NCBI GenBank assembly: GCA_913061095.1
Contig: CAJXVM010000002.1
Span: 1-64,000 of the forward strand
Reading direction: 5' to 3'
Length of the DNA stretch: 64,000 nt
DNA from: an uncultured Ignavibacteria bacterium
GTDB taxonomy: Bacteria > Bacteroidota > Ignavibacteria > SZUA-365
The translations under genes were made by a program, and so were the position numbers. This document shows positions 7,200-16,616 of this stretch, piece after piece. The notes below the pieces were generated by a model. It saw only the letters and a list, made by a program, of their open reading frames with translations. It had not been told where the DNA came from and did no database searches. How positions within the stretch are numbered: the first letter of the stretch is position 1; each line of letters starts with the position of its first letter.

Positions 7200-10100
7200 A
7201 TGGCTGAAAAGATAGACAAATCGCTCGTCTACGGTCCGAACACCTGGCTGATCGACGAGATGTACCGGCAGTTCAAACAGGATCCGCATTCCGTCGGTGA
7301 ACACTGGCGCGAATTCTTCGCGGATTACCATCCCACCTCCGTCCCCTCCCTGGGTGAGGACACGGCAGAGGAAGAAAAAGCGCCGGCCGAGGCGAAGGAA
7401 GGTAACGGCGAAGCCGTGAAGGAGGAGAAAAAAGCTCCTGCGGAGGAGCTTCCCGAGGGAGCCGAAAAACTGCGGGGTCCTTCCGAGATCGTCGTCACCA
7501 ACATGCAGCAGAGTCTCGACATGCCGACGGCAACCTCGTCGCGTGTCATCCCCGTCAAGCTGCTCGAGGAGAACCGCCGGCTGATCAACCGCTACCTCGA
7601 AGACACGGTGAGCGGCAAGGTGAGCTTCACGCATCTTCTGGCGTGGAGCATTCTCAAGGCCCTGAAATCCATGCCCTCGATGACGCATATCTACCGCTAT
7701 CACGAGGGCGAACATTACCGCATCACACCCGAGCACATCAATCTCGGACTGGCGGTGGATGTGCAGAAAAAAGACGGCAGCCGCGGACTGCTCGTGCCGA
7801 ACATCAAGGCGGCCGAGCAGTACGACTTCGGCGGATTCTTCCGGGCATACAACGAACTGCTGCGCCGCGTCAACGGCGGCAACATCTCGCCCGACGACTT
7901 CGTCGGCACCACCGCCACGATCACCAATCCCGGCATGATCGGCACGGTGTTTTCCATCCCGCGGCTGATGCAGGGACAGAGCGCGATTTTCGGCATCGGC
8001 AGCATTTCCTATCCCCCCGAATACCAGGACGCCGATCCCCGCACGCTCGCGACGCTGGGCATCTCGAAGACCATGACCATCACCAGCACCTACGATCACC
8101 GTGTGATCCAAGGTGCCGAAAGCGGGATGTTCCTCGACAAACTGCACAAACTGATGATGGGCGCCGACGGTTTTTACGAGGAGATTTTCGAAAACCTGAA
8201 AATCCCCTATCACCCCGTCAAGCTCATCCGCGACATCAATCCGCAGTTCGACGGTCCGGGCGGCTCCCACGGCATGGTGGAGAAGCAGGCGCGTGTGCTG
8301 CAGCTGATCAACATGTACCGCGTACGCGGCCATCTGCAGGCCTACCTCAATCCCCTGCAGCTCGACATCGAACCACACTCCGAGCTGGATCCGGAGCAGT
8401 ACGACGTTTCGCTCTGGGATTACGACCGCGAGTTCCTCACGCTGGGACTGGCGGGACGCGAGCGCATGAAGCTGCGCGACATCCTGGAAATCCTGCGCGA
8501 GACCTACTGCCGCACCATCGGCATCGAGTACATGCATATCCAGGATCCCGTACAGAAAAAGTGGATCCAGGATCGTGTCGAGGGCAAGGGCCGCAGCACC
8601 TGGCTCGACTCCGCAAAGAAAGTGCGCATCCTCGGGATGCTCAACGCCGCCGAGGCGTTCGAGCGCTTCCTGCATACGAAGTACATCGGTCACAAGCGCT
8701 TCAGCCTCGAAGGCGCGGAGACGTTGATTCCCATGCTCGACGCGCTGCTCAATGAGGCCGTGCGGCACGGCGTGGAGGATGCCGTCATGGGCATGGCGCA
8801 CCGGGGACGCCTGAACGTGCTGGCGAACATTCTCGGAAAGAGCTACGAGCGCATTTTCTCGGAGTTCGACGGCGACCTCGATCCCGATTCCATGCAGGGA
8901 TCCGGCGACGTGAAATATCACATGGGCGCGACTGGCACCTACACAAGCTTCGATGGAAAGGAATTGACCGTGACACTCGCCTCGAATCCCAGTCATCTCG
9001 AGGCGGTGGATCCGGTGGTGGAGGGCATCGTCCGCGCCATGCAGGATATCAAGGACGACGGTGAACGCACGTCCGTGCTTCCCCTGCTCATCCACGGGGA
9101 TGCGGCGTTCGCGGGACAGGGCGTCGTTGCGGAGACGCTGAATCTCAGCGCGCTGAAGGGCTACCGCACCGGCGGTACGATTCACATCGTCGTCAACAAC
9201 GGCATCGGTTTCACCACGTCGCCGGCGGATGCGCGCTCGAGCCAGTACGCCACCGACGTGGCGAAGATGGTTCAGGCGCCGATTTTCCACGTCAACGCCG
9301 AGGACCCCGAGGCGGCCGTGCGCGTGATCGAACTGGCGTTTGCATTCCGGAGTGCATTCAAGAAAGACGTGGTGGTAGACATGATCTGCTACCGCAAGCA
9401 CGGGCACAACGAGGGCGACGATCCGAGCTATACGCAGCCGCTGATGTATTCGAAAATCAAGGAGAAGCGCTCGGTGCGGAAGCTCTACACCGAGGCGCTT
9501 GTCAACCGCGGAGACATGACGCTCGAGGAGGCCGAGGAGGCGCTGAGCTATTTCCACACCTCCATCGAGCGCGCCTTCGACAGCACCAAGGAAGCGGGGC
9601 CGCCGGAAGTCGATATGGAGCACATCTTCCGCGAGATCGAGGAGACCATCGGCCGGCGCATCGAAACGGGTGTTTCGCATGCCGCGTTGCAGGAGGTGAT
9701 GAAAGGACTGACCACCTTCCCCGATGATTTCACCCCGCATCCAAAACTGAAGCGGCTGATCGAGGGACGCATCGGCGTGCTCGACGGCGGCATGCTGGAC
9801 TGGGCGACGGGCGAGGCGCTGGCATTCGGGTCGCTGCTCGTGGAAGGAATTCCCGTGCGTCTCTCCGGACAGGATTCGCGCCGCGGAACATTCAGTCATC
9901 GGCATTCCGTGCTGGTGGACTACGAAACCGGCCAGGAGTACATTCCGCTCAACAACATCCGTGAGAAACAGGCACAGTACACGCCGTACGACAGCCTGCT
10001 CTCGGAGTTCGCCGTGCTGGGCTTCGAATACGGATATTCGGTGATCCGGAAAAACGCACTTGTGATCTGGGAAGCGCAGTTCGGTGATTTTGTCAACGGC

Positions 10101-10814
10101 GCGCAGATCGTCATCGACCAGTTTATCGCGGCCGCTGAGGACAAGTGGGGACAGCAGAGCGGGCTCGTGCTGCTGCTGCCGCACGGGTACGAGGGACAGG
10201 GTCCCGAACACTCCAGCGCGCGGCTCGAACGCTTCCTCACACTGTGCGCGGAAAACAACATGCGCATCACCGCGCCGACAAATGCCGCGCAGTACTTCCA
10301 TCTTCTACGCCGGCAGGCGCTGCTCGAAGACAAGAAGCCGCTCGTGGTGCTCACGCCCAAGAGCCTGCTGCGCGCCGAGGTGGCGAAGAGTCCAGCTGAG
10401 AAATTCAGCGGGGGCGCATTCAACTTCATCCTCGACGACCCGCGTCCCCCGGAGGATCCGAAACGCATCCTGCTCTGCACCGGCAAGGTCGCCTTCGACC
10501 TGCTCAAGCACCGCGACGAAAACGACATCACCGACACCGCCGTTGTGCGGCTTGAGCAGCTCTACCCCTTCCCCCACGAAGATCTCAACGAGATCTTCAA
10601 GAAGTACCCGCATGCGCGGGACATCCGCTGGGTGCAGGAAGAGCCGAAGAACATGGGCGCCTGGAATTTCGTGTACGCGCAGATGGGCGACGCGCTGCAG
10701 ACGCCGTATCATTTTCAATTCGTGGGACGCGTGCTCAGCGGTTCTCCCGCCGCGGGAAGCGCCACGCTGCACGATGCCGAGCAGAAGAAGCTGGTCCGCG
10801 AAGCGTTCGAATAG
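7200..10814 (+). CDS. kgd: Multifunctional 2-oxoglutarate decarboxylase/dehydrogenase E1 fused to succinyltransferase domain (Kgd/OdhA type)
   Basis: A 1204-residue TCA-cycle enzyme. Residues ~1-45 are the short E1 N-terminal segment (NTWLIDEMYRQFKQDPHSV), ~50-100 an acidic/Lys/Ala linker, ~105-345 an E2-type acyltransferase domain with the catalytic segment DHRVIQGAESG (H300), and ~365-1204 the thiamine-diphosphate E1 domain (GDAAFAGQGVVAETLNLS; HGHNEGDDPSYTQPL). No lipoyl domain is present, so a separate lipoylated E2 and an E3 are needed for full dehydrogenase activity. Fusion and length match actinobacterial Kgd/OdhA (about 1230 residues). One oddity is NNGIGFTT where the family normally has NNQIGFTT (G668). 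The next gene starts one base after the stop, suggesting translational coupling. Confidence 0.92.
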   Translation: MAEKIDKSLVYGPNTWLIDEMYRQFKQDPHSVGEHWREFFADYHPTSVPSLGEDTAEEEKAPAEAKEGNGEAVKEEKKAPAEELPEGAEKLRGPSEIVVTNMQQSLDMPTATSSRVIPVKLLEENRRLINRYLEDTVSGKVSFTHLLAWSILKALKSMPSMTHIYRYHEGEHYRITPEHINLGLAVDVQKKDGSRGLLVPNIKAAEQYDFGGFFRAYNELLRRVNGGNISPDDFVGTTATITNPGMIGTVFSIPRLMQGQSAIFGIGSISYPPEYQDADPRTLATLGISKTMTITSTYDHRVIQGAESGMFLDKLHKLMMGADGFYEEIFENLKIPYHPVKLIRDINPQFDGPGGSHGMVEKQARVLQLINMYRVRGHLQAYLNPLQLDIEPHSELDPEQYDVSLWDYDREFLTLGLAGRERMKLRDILEILRETYCRTIGIEYMHIQDPVQKKWIQDRVEGKGRSTWLDSAKKVRILGMLNAAEAFERFLHTKYIGHKRFSLEGAETLIPMLDALLNEAVRHGVEDAVMGMAHRGRLNVLANILGKSYERIFSEFDGDLDPDSMQGSGDVKYHMGATGTYTSFDGKELTVTLASNPSHLEAVDPVVEGIVRAMQDIKDDGERTSVLPLLIHGDAAFAGQGVVAETLNLSALKGYRTGGTIHIVVNNGIGFTTSPADARSSQYATDVAKMVQAPIFHVNAEDPEAAVRVIELAFAFRSAFKKDVVVDMICYRKHGHNEGDDPSYTQPLMYSKIKEKRSVRKLYTEALVNRGDMTLEEAEEALSYFHTSIERAFDSTKEAGPPEVDMEHIFREIEETIGRRIETGVSHAALQEVMKGLTTFPDDFTPHPKLKRLIEGRIGVLDGGMLDWATGEALAFGSLLVEGIPVRLSGQDSRRGTFSHRHSVLVDYETGQEYIPLNNIREKQAQYTPYDSLLSEFAVLGFEYGYSVIRKNALVIWEAQFGDFVNGAQIVIDQFIAAAEDKWGQQSGLVLLLPHGYEGQGPEHSSARLERFLTLCAENNMRITAPTNAAQYFHLLRRQALLEDKKPLVVLTPKSLLRAEVAKSPAEKFSGGAFNFILDDPRPPEDPKRILLCTGKVAFDLLKHRDENDITDTAVVRLEQLYPFPHEDLNEIFKKYPHARDIRWVQEEPKNMGAWNFVYAQMGDALQTPYHFQFVGRVLSGSPAAGSATLHDAEQKKLVREAFE

Positions 10815-10815
10815 T

Positions 10816-12216
10816 GTGACATTTTCTCAGCGCGATATCTACCAGCTTTACCGCCGGGCGCCCGCTCCGCTGAAAGCAGCCGGCGATGCGCTGTACCGCT
10901 TCATCCCGGAGCGTTTCCTGCGGTCACGGCAGACGCGGGAGAAGCTCGCACTGCTCGAGGACATGCAGTGGTGGGACGACGAGCGCCGCGACGTCTGGCG
11001 GCTGGAGAAACTTCGGGATCTGCTCATCCATGCCGGCACGCATGTGCCCTACTACCGCGACCTGTTCCGTGAGCGGGATTTCAGGCCCGAAGAGATTACG
11101 GCCATCCAGGATATTTCCGTCCTCCCCGTGCTCACCATCGACATGGTCAAAACACTCGGTGACCGGCTCCTCCCGGACAACAGCGACCGCAATGACACGT
11201 ACATCTCCGCATCGAGCGGCTCCACCGGACGTTATCTCGAACTGCGGCGAGACAGTTCCTATTATGCCTGGGAGCAGGCCTTCCTGCTTCGCTATATGCG
11301 TTGGCACGGTGTGAAGCTGCACTGGCGCTATGCGATTTTCTACAGCGCGATCATGGACGCGCCCGTCACCGGTGACGACCATCCCCCGTACGAGCGTTTC
11401 CGCAACCGGCTCATCCTCTCGCAGTTTCACACCGACGATCACAGCATCGACTTCTACTGCGACCTGCTCGCTGATTTCCGTCCCGACCATCTTACCGTAT
11501 CGCCGACCATTCTCCTGCTATTCACGCGTAGATGCCGCCGGCGCGGCATCGCGCCGCCCTTCGTTCCGCGATTCTTCCTCTGTTCCGCGGAGAACCTTTA
11601 CGAGGAGCATCGCCGCGAGATGGAGGAATACTGGGGATGTCCCGTCTACAACCGCTACGGTCACAACGAGGGCTGCGTTTCCGCGGCGGAGTGTCCGGCA
11701 AAAGGCTTCCACATCAGCACCGAACTCGGTCATGCGGAATTCCTGCGGAGTGACGATTCCCCCGCCGCTGCGGGCGAGAGTGCACGCATCATCGCCACGG
11801 GCTTTTTTACGCATGCCATGCCGCTGATCCGCTACGACACCCGCGACATCGCGCGCTATGCCGATGCACGCTGCTCCTGCGGACGCGCGCTTCCCCTGCT
11901 CGACGCGATCGACGGCCGTGCCGACGATATGATTCTGAGCCACGACGGCAGGCAGATATCCGCGATGCGCGCCGTATTCTCCCGCACCGAGGGCATCCGG
12001 CTCACGCAGATCGTGCAGGAGGTACCCGGCGAAATCGTCATCCGCATTGTGCCCGACGAACATTACGACGAGCGCGTGAAGGATGTCATCCTTGAAAATC
12101 TTCATCGGGACATCGGCAAAGACGTGTTGGATGTGCGGTTCGAGCTTGTCGATGACGTGGAGCGCGCGCCCTCGGGGAAGATTCGGCTGGTACGTTCGTA
12201 CGTGCAGGATCGGTAG
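10816..12216 (+). CDS. PaaK/CapK-like AMP-forming ligase (phenylacetate-CoA ligase family)
   Basis: A 466-residue member of the adenylate-forming superfamily. SASSGSTGRYLELRRD is the ATP-phosphate loop, YNRYGHNEG matches the PaaK-type A5 motif, and RYDTRDIA and the C-terminal APSGKIRLV complete the pattern. Such enzymes activate a carboxylate as acyl-AMP and usually pass it to CoA; CapK-type members sit in surface-polysaccharide loci and have unknown acids. The start is a GTG at 10816, one base after the kgd stop at 10812-10814. An in-frame extension into kgd (to 10084) is a reading-frame shadow. Cysteines in CSCGR (about residue 353) resemble the zinc-binding knuckle seen in some PaaK relatives. 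Substrate not predictable. Confidence 0.8.
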   Translation: MTFSQRDIYQLYRRAPAPLKAAGDALYRFIPERFLRSRQTREKLALLEDMQWWDDERRDVWRLEKLRDLLIHAGTHVPYYRDLFRERDFRPEEITAIQDISVLPVLTIDMVKTLGDRLLPDNSDRNDTYISASSGSTGRYLELRRDSSYYAWEQAFLLRYMRWHGVKLHWRYAIFYSAIMDAPVTGDDHPPYERFRNRLILSQFHTDDHSIDFYCDLLADFRPDHLTVSPTILLLFTRRCRRRGIAPPFVPRFFLCSAENLYEEHRREMEEYWGCPVYNRYGHNEGCVSAAECPAKGFHISTELGHAEFLRSDDSPAAAGESARIIATGFFTHAMPLIRYDTRDIARYADARCSCGRALPLLDAIDGRADDMILSHDGRQISAMRAVFSRTEGIRLTQIVQEVPGEIVIRIVPDEHYDERVKDVILENLHRDIGKDVLDVRFELVDDVERAPSGKIRLVRSYVQDR

Positions 12217-12245
12217 ACTCGCCGCAGGCGAGATCGGGAGGGTAG

Positions 12246-12265
12246 CCCCAGCCGTGAGGCTGGGG
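12246..12265. repeat. REP-like palindrome, copy 5
   Basis: CCCCAGCC-GTGA-GGCTGGGG: perfect 8-bp stem, GTGA loop, 29 bases after the PaaK-like stop. Paired with copy 6, 19 bases downstream, in opposite orientation. Confidence 0.75.
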
Positions 12266-12284
12266 TTGGGAGCGCCCGCTCATA

Positions 12285-12304
12285 CCCCACGCTTACGCGT
12301 GGGG
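12285..12304. repeat. REP-like palindrome, copy 6
   Basis: CCCCACGC-TTAC-GCGTGGGG: same stem as copy 1 with one loop base changed. Together with copy 5 it forms an inverted pair of the kind called BIME in enterobacteria. It may also help end transcription before typA. Confidence 0.75.
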
Positions 12305-12381
12305 TTACTGTTTTCTGCCGGAATCACGGGAATTATATGTATATTGAGTGATTTTGAATTTTTCGCAATCTGGAATCCGAA

Positions 12382-14223
12382 ATGCATACACCCAAACAAC
12401 GCAACAATCACATCCGCAACATCGCGATCATCGCGCACGTGGATCACGGGAAGACGACGCTGGTGGATCACATGTTCCGGCAGAGCGGACTGTTCCGCGA
12501 GAACCAGGACGTGGAAGACCGCGTGATGGACAGCATGGATCTCGAGCGCGAGCGAGGCATCACGATCGCGGCGAAGAACTGCTCGGTGCGCGTGGGCGAG
12601 ACGAAGATCAACATCCTCGACACACCGGGACACGCCGACTTCGGCGGCGAGGTAGAGCGCGCGCTGATGATGGTCGACGGCGCCATCCTGCTGGTCGATT
12701 CTTCCGAAGGTCCCCTCCCCCAGACGCGCTTCGTCCTGAAGAAGGCGCTGGAATCGCGTAAGCGCATCATCGTCGTCGTGAACAAAATCGACCGCAAGGA
12801 CGCTCGTCCCGACGAGGTTCTCCAGGAGATTTATGACCTCTTCATCGAGCTGGACGCCTCCGATGAGCAGATCGATTTTCCCGTTCTGTACGCCATTGGC
12901 AAGGAGGGCCGCGCGTCCCGCGACCGGGATAATCTCGCTGCGGATCTCGCTCCCCTCTTCCAGACCATCATGGAAACCGTGCCGGGACCGGGCTTCGATC
13001 CCGACGAGCCCTTCCAGATGCTCGTCTCGGACCTCGACTACTCCGACTATGTCGGCCGCCTCGCGATCGGCCGCGTGTTCAACGGCGCGGCGAAGCAGAA
13101 CGACGCGCTCGTGTGCATCGGTCCCGACGGCGAAGCGCGTCCCCTGCGCGTCGCGAAAATCGAAGTATATGACGGACTCGGCCTCCGCGAAACCGAGAGC
13201 GTTGAAGCCGGCGACATCGCCATCATGGCGGGCATCGAGGATGTGCACATCGGCGACACCATCTGCACGGTGGATCGACCCAAGGCCCTGCCGCGCCTCA
13301 GCGTCGACGAGCCCACCATCTCGATGCTCTTTTCCATCAACACCTCTCCCTTCGCCGGGAAGGAAGGAACGCATGTGCAGTCCGGAAAGCTCCGCGAGCG
13401 CCTGATCCGCGAGACGCTCAGCAACGTGGCGCTCGAAGTAGAGGACGGCGACACGGCGGATTCCTTCATCGTCAAGGGACGCGGGGAATTCCAGATGGCC
13501 ATTCTCATCGAGACCATGCGGCGCGAGGGATACGAGCTGAGCGTTGGACGGCCGAAGGTGATCTATCGCGAAAAGGACGGGCAGACACTCGAACCCATCG
13601 AGCATCTCGTCATCAACTGCGAAGAGACCTTCACCGGCATCGTCACCGAGAAGCTGTCGCAGCGAAAAGGACGAATGATGAATCTCGTCAATCACGGCAC
13701 AGGACGCGTGCGCATCGAATTTTCGATTCCCTCTCGTGGACTGATCGGCTACCGCACCGAATTCCTCACCGACACCAAGGGCACGGGCATCATGAATTCC
13801 TATCTCGAGGGATATGAGCCCTATCGCGGGGATTTCCCCACGCGCATGAGCGGTTCGATCGTCGCCGACCGGCAGGGGGATGCAACATCGTATGCGCTGT
13901 ACAATCTCGAGCCGCGGGGCACAATCTATATTGATCCCGGAACGCCTGTGTACGAGGGGATGATCGTCGGCGAGCACAACCGCGACGGCGACATCGACGT
14001 CAATGCCTGCAAGCCGAAGAAGCTCACCAACATGCGCTCATCCACCAAGGAGGACGCGATTGTGCTGACGCCCGTCATCCCCATGACGCTCGAGCATGCC
14101 ATCGAATTCATCCGCGACGACGAATTGGTGGAGGTCACGCCCAAGTCCATCCGCCTGCGCAAGGTCGTGCTCTCGGGCCTCGACCGTCACCGCCAGCGCG
14201 GAGCGAAGGTCGCCGCGGAGTAG
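12382..14223 (+). CDS. typA: Ribosome-associated translational GTPase TypA/BipA
   Basis: A 613-residue translation-factor GTPase. G1 AHVDHGKTT, the switch I region with [15 protein letters not shown]3 [11 protein letters not shown] and G4 [10 protein letters not shown] are all visible in the first 140 residues; domain II, two EF-G-like domains and the BipA-specific C-terminal domain ([26 protein letters not shown]...[23 protein letters not shown]) follow, at the usual family length of about 610. TypA binds the 70S ribosome at the EF-G site and supports ribosome assembly and stress growth. It has its own upstream gap with two palindromes, so it is probably a separate transcription unit from the PaaK-like gene. 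Confidence 0.96.
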   Translation: MHTPKQRNNHIRNIAIIAHVDHGKTTLVDHMFRQSGLFRENQDVEDRVMDSMDLERERGITIAAKNCSVRVGETKINILDTPGHADFGGEVERALMMVDGAILLVDSSEGPLPQTRFVLKKALESRKRIIVVVNKIDRKDARPDEVLQEIYDLFIELDASDEQIDFPVLYAIGKEGRASRDRDNLAADLAPLFQTIMETVPGPGFDPDEPFQMLVSDLDYSDYVGRLAIGRVFNGAAKQNDALVCIGPDGEARPLRVAKIEVYDGLGLRETESVEAGDIAIMAGIEDVHIGDTICTVDRPKALPRLSVDEPTISMLFSINTSPFAGKEGTHVQSGKLRERLIRETLSNVALEVEDGDTADSFIVKGRGEFQMAILIETMRREGYELSVGRPKVIYREKDGQTLEPIEHLVINCEETFTGIVTEKLSQRKGRMMNLVNHGTGRVRIEFSIPSRGLIGYRTEFLTDTKGTGIMNSYLEGYEPYRGDFPTRMSGSIVADRQGDATSYALYNLEPRGTIYIDPGTPVYEGMIVGEHNRDGDIDVNACKPKKLTNMRSSTKEDAIVLTPVIPMTLEHAIEFIRDDELVEVTPKSIRLRKVVLSGLDRHRQRGAKVAAE

Positions 14224-14294
14224 ACCCCGCTCTGACATTTGCTCCGTGTGAGCTGATGCGCTAGATTTCTGCGATTCCAACATGAAATCGCGGA

Positions 14295-16616
14295 ATGACT
14301 CGAACACTCGTTTGCATATCCCTTTTCATCGCCGCGGCGGCGCTGCCGGCACACGCGCAGGTGGAAATCCACCTGTGGGACCAGATGCGTCCGGAAGCGC
14401 GCAAGGTGCTGGCCGAACGCATCGCGGAATTCGAGCGGCTGCATCCCGACATCCGGGTGATGGAGCTTTTCAAGGAGACCGAAGAGCTGCGTTCCTCCTA
14501 CCAGGCCGCGGCCGCGTTCACCGGCGGGGGACCCGAGCTGGTGTACGGTCCGAGCGACTACGTCGGCGCATTCGAGTCGATGGACATCATCCTCCCCCTC
14601 GACAGTCTTTTCCCGCGGGAATTTCTCGCGCGCTTCGCGGAGAAGGGACTCATTCGCTACAACGGGCATCTCTACCAGCTCGGCGATGAGATCGGCAACC
14701 ACCTCGCGCTGGGATGGAACCGCGCGCTGTTCGCCGAAGCCGGACTCGATCGCGCGCCGGAGACCTTCGAGGAACTTGTATCATTCAGCGAGAAACTAAC
14801 GCGTGACTTCGACGGCGACGGCGTGATCGACCAGTACGGACTGGTGTGGAATTATACCGAGCCGTTTTTCTTCATGCCGTTCTATACCGCCTGGGGCGGC
14901 TGGGTGCTCGACAGTCTCAATCGTCCGACGCTGGACAATCGGGCCGCGGTGAAGGCGTTCACCTTCGTCAAGGATCTCCGCGACCGCTGGCGCATCATTC
15001 CCCGCGAGAGCGATTACGAGGTGGCGGAGTCGATGTTCCTCGACGGACGCGCGGCGATGATCATCAATGGTCCGTGGTCCTGGGGACGCTACGTCGACCT
15101 GCTCGGCGGCGACTTCGCGCTTTCCCTCCTCCCCCTCAACACGGAGACGGGAATGCGCGCGGCCCCGATCGTCACCACGAAGGGCTACTTCGTCAACCGC
15201 TCGGTGTCGGACGAAAAGCTCGAAGCCGTGAAGACCTTCCTGCGCTTCATGCTCTCGAAGGAGACGCAGGTGATATTCTCCGAACGGCTGAAGACCATTC
15301 CTTCTTTACGTGCCGCGCAGGAGGATCCGGCGGTGATGCGCGATCCCTTCATCCGGGTGTCCATGGAGATGGTGCGCGTCGGGAAACCGTCGCCGCTTGT
15401 CCCGGAGATGCGCGCGGTGTGGGACGCCATGCGTCCGCCGTACCAGAACGTTCTGGGCGGCAACATTTCCGCCGAGGCCGCCGCGCGGGAAATGCAGCGC
15501 CTCGCGGAGACGAAAATACGCGAGATGAACGAGGGCGTCGAAGAGCAGGCGGGATCGCCGATCGTCGGCTACCTGTTCAATGCGGCAGCGATGCTGCTGG
15601 CCATCATCGGGGTGTTCTTCCTCATCCGCAACGGCATTCTTCCGCTGATGCGCAATCCCAACAGCATCGAGACCTCGAACGCGCGCTTTGCCATCCTCAT
15701 GATGCTGCCCGCGGCCATTCTCATGTTCGGCGTGGTCGTCTATCCCTTCGTCTACAACCTGGTGATCTCGGTCTCCAACATGAGCATGCGCACGGTCAAT
15801 GACTGGCAGGTCATCGGCTTCGACCAGTACGGGAAGGTGTTCGGCATCGATCGTTTCACCGCGACACTGGGAAGGGACGGTGCCGGGGTGTCCGCCGCCG
15901 CGGGCGCGATGCTGGACGCGGAGTTCTACGGCGTGTTCGTCAAGACGCTGATCTGGACATTCGTGAACGTGTTCTTTCACGTGGTGGTCGGCGTGTTCCT
16001 TGCGGTGCTGCTCAACCGGCGCCTGCCGGGCAAGGCACTGTTCCGCGTGCTGCTGATTCTCCCCTGGGCGGTGCCGCAGTACATCACCGCGCTCACCTGG
16101 CGCGGGATGTTCAACACCGACAGCGGCGCGGTGAACGCGCTGCTCACGGGCGCGTTCGGGATCAGTCCGCTGCCCTGGCTCACAGATGAGACGCTGGCCT
16201 TCGCGGCGGTCATCATCACGAACATCTGGCTGGGCTTCCCTTTCATGATGATCATCGCGCTGGGCGCGCTGCAGTCCATTCCCCGCGAACTCTACGAAGC
16301 CGCGGAAATTGACGGTGCCTCGCCGTGGAAGCAGTTCTGGAACGTGACCGTGCCCTTGCTCAAGCCGGTGATGATTCCCGCCATCACGCTCGGCATCGTG
16401 TGGACGTTCAACAACATCAACATCGTCTGGCTGGTCTCGAACGGCGGACAGCCGGCGGACTCCACGCACATTCTTGTCAGCTACGTGTACCGCGCAGCGT
16501 TCAATCTCTACCGCTACGGATACGCCGCCGCGTTCAGCTTCATCATCTTCCTTCTGCTGGCGGTGTGGAGCATATTTTTTATGCGCAGGACTTCGGCAAC
16601 GGAAACGGTGTATTGA
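14295..16616 (+). CDS. ABC sugar transporter: solute-binding protein fused to MalF-type permease
   Basis: A 773-residue fusion. Signal peptide MTRTLVCISLFIAAAALPAHAQ is followed by a family-1 solute-binding domain (~22-415; ALGWNRALFAEAGLD and LDGRAAMIINGPWSWGRY are characteristic), then a TM at ~420-445 and a MalF-type permease with about six further TMs and the EAA loop LYEAAEIDGASPWKQFWNVTVP that docks on the ATPase. The binding protein is thus tethered to its own channel rather than free or lipid-anchored; it lacks a lipobox Cys. Maltose/maltodextrin or a related oligosaccharide is the likely cargo, judged from family and the neighbouring debranching-type enzyme. The MalG-type partner overlaps its stop by one base. 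Confidence 0.88.
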   Translation: MTRTLVCISLFIAAAALPAHAQVEIHLWDQMRPEARKVLAERIAEFERLHPDIRVMELFKETEELRSSYQAAAAFTGGGPELVYGPSDYVGAFESMDIILPLDSLFPREFLARFAEKGLIRYNGHLYQLGDEIGNHLALGWNRALFAEAGLDRAPETFEELVSFSEKLTRDFDGDGVIDQYGLVWNYTEPFFFMPFYTAWGGWVLDSLNRPTLDNRAAVKAFTFVKDLRDRWRIIPRESDYEVAESMFLDGRAAMIINGPWSWGRYVDLLGGDFALSLLPLNTETGMRAAPIVTTKGYFVNRSVSDEKLEAVKTFLRFMLSKETQVIFSERLKTIPSLRAAQEDPAVMRDPFIRVSMEMVRVGKPSPLVPEMRAVWDAMRPPYQNVLGGNISAEAAAREMQRLAETKIREMNEGVEEQAGSPIVGYLFNAAAMLLAIIGVFFLIRNGILPLMRNPNSIETSNARFAILMMLPAAILMFGVVVYPFVYNLVISVSNMSMRTVNDWQVIGFDQYGKVFGIDRFTATLGRDGAGVSAAAGAMLDAEFYGVFVKTLIWTFVNVFFHVVVGVFLAVLLNRRLPGKALFRVLLILPWAVPQYITALTWRGMFNTDSGAVNALLTGAFGISPLPWLTDETLAFAAVIITNIWLGFPFMMIIALGALQSIPRELYEAAEIDGASPWKQFWNVTVPLLKPVMIPAITLGIVWTFNNINIVWLVSNGGQPADSTHILVSYVYRAAFNLYRYGYAAAFSFIIFLLLAVWSIFFMRRTSATETVY

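Noticed and set aside
7182-10301. Long open frame (1039 codons) on the minus strand opposite kgd
   Set aside because: Its protein is His/Arg/Val-rich with no recognisable domain and lies wholly antisense to a well-supported enzyme. High GC and codon bias open such frames. Likewise the long antisense frames at 12280-13977, 36523-37983 and 39970-41721.
10084-10815. Upstream extension of the PaaK-like frame into kgd
   Set aside because: The extra 244 residues are Ser/Arg/Thr-rich, typical of a shifted frame of kgd. The GTG at 10816 directly after the kgd stop gives the family's normal length.
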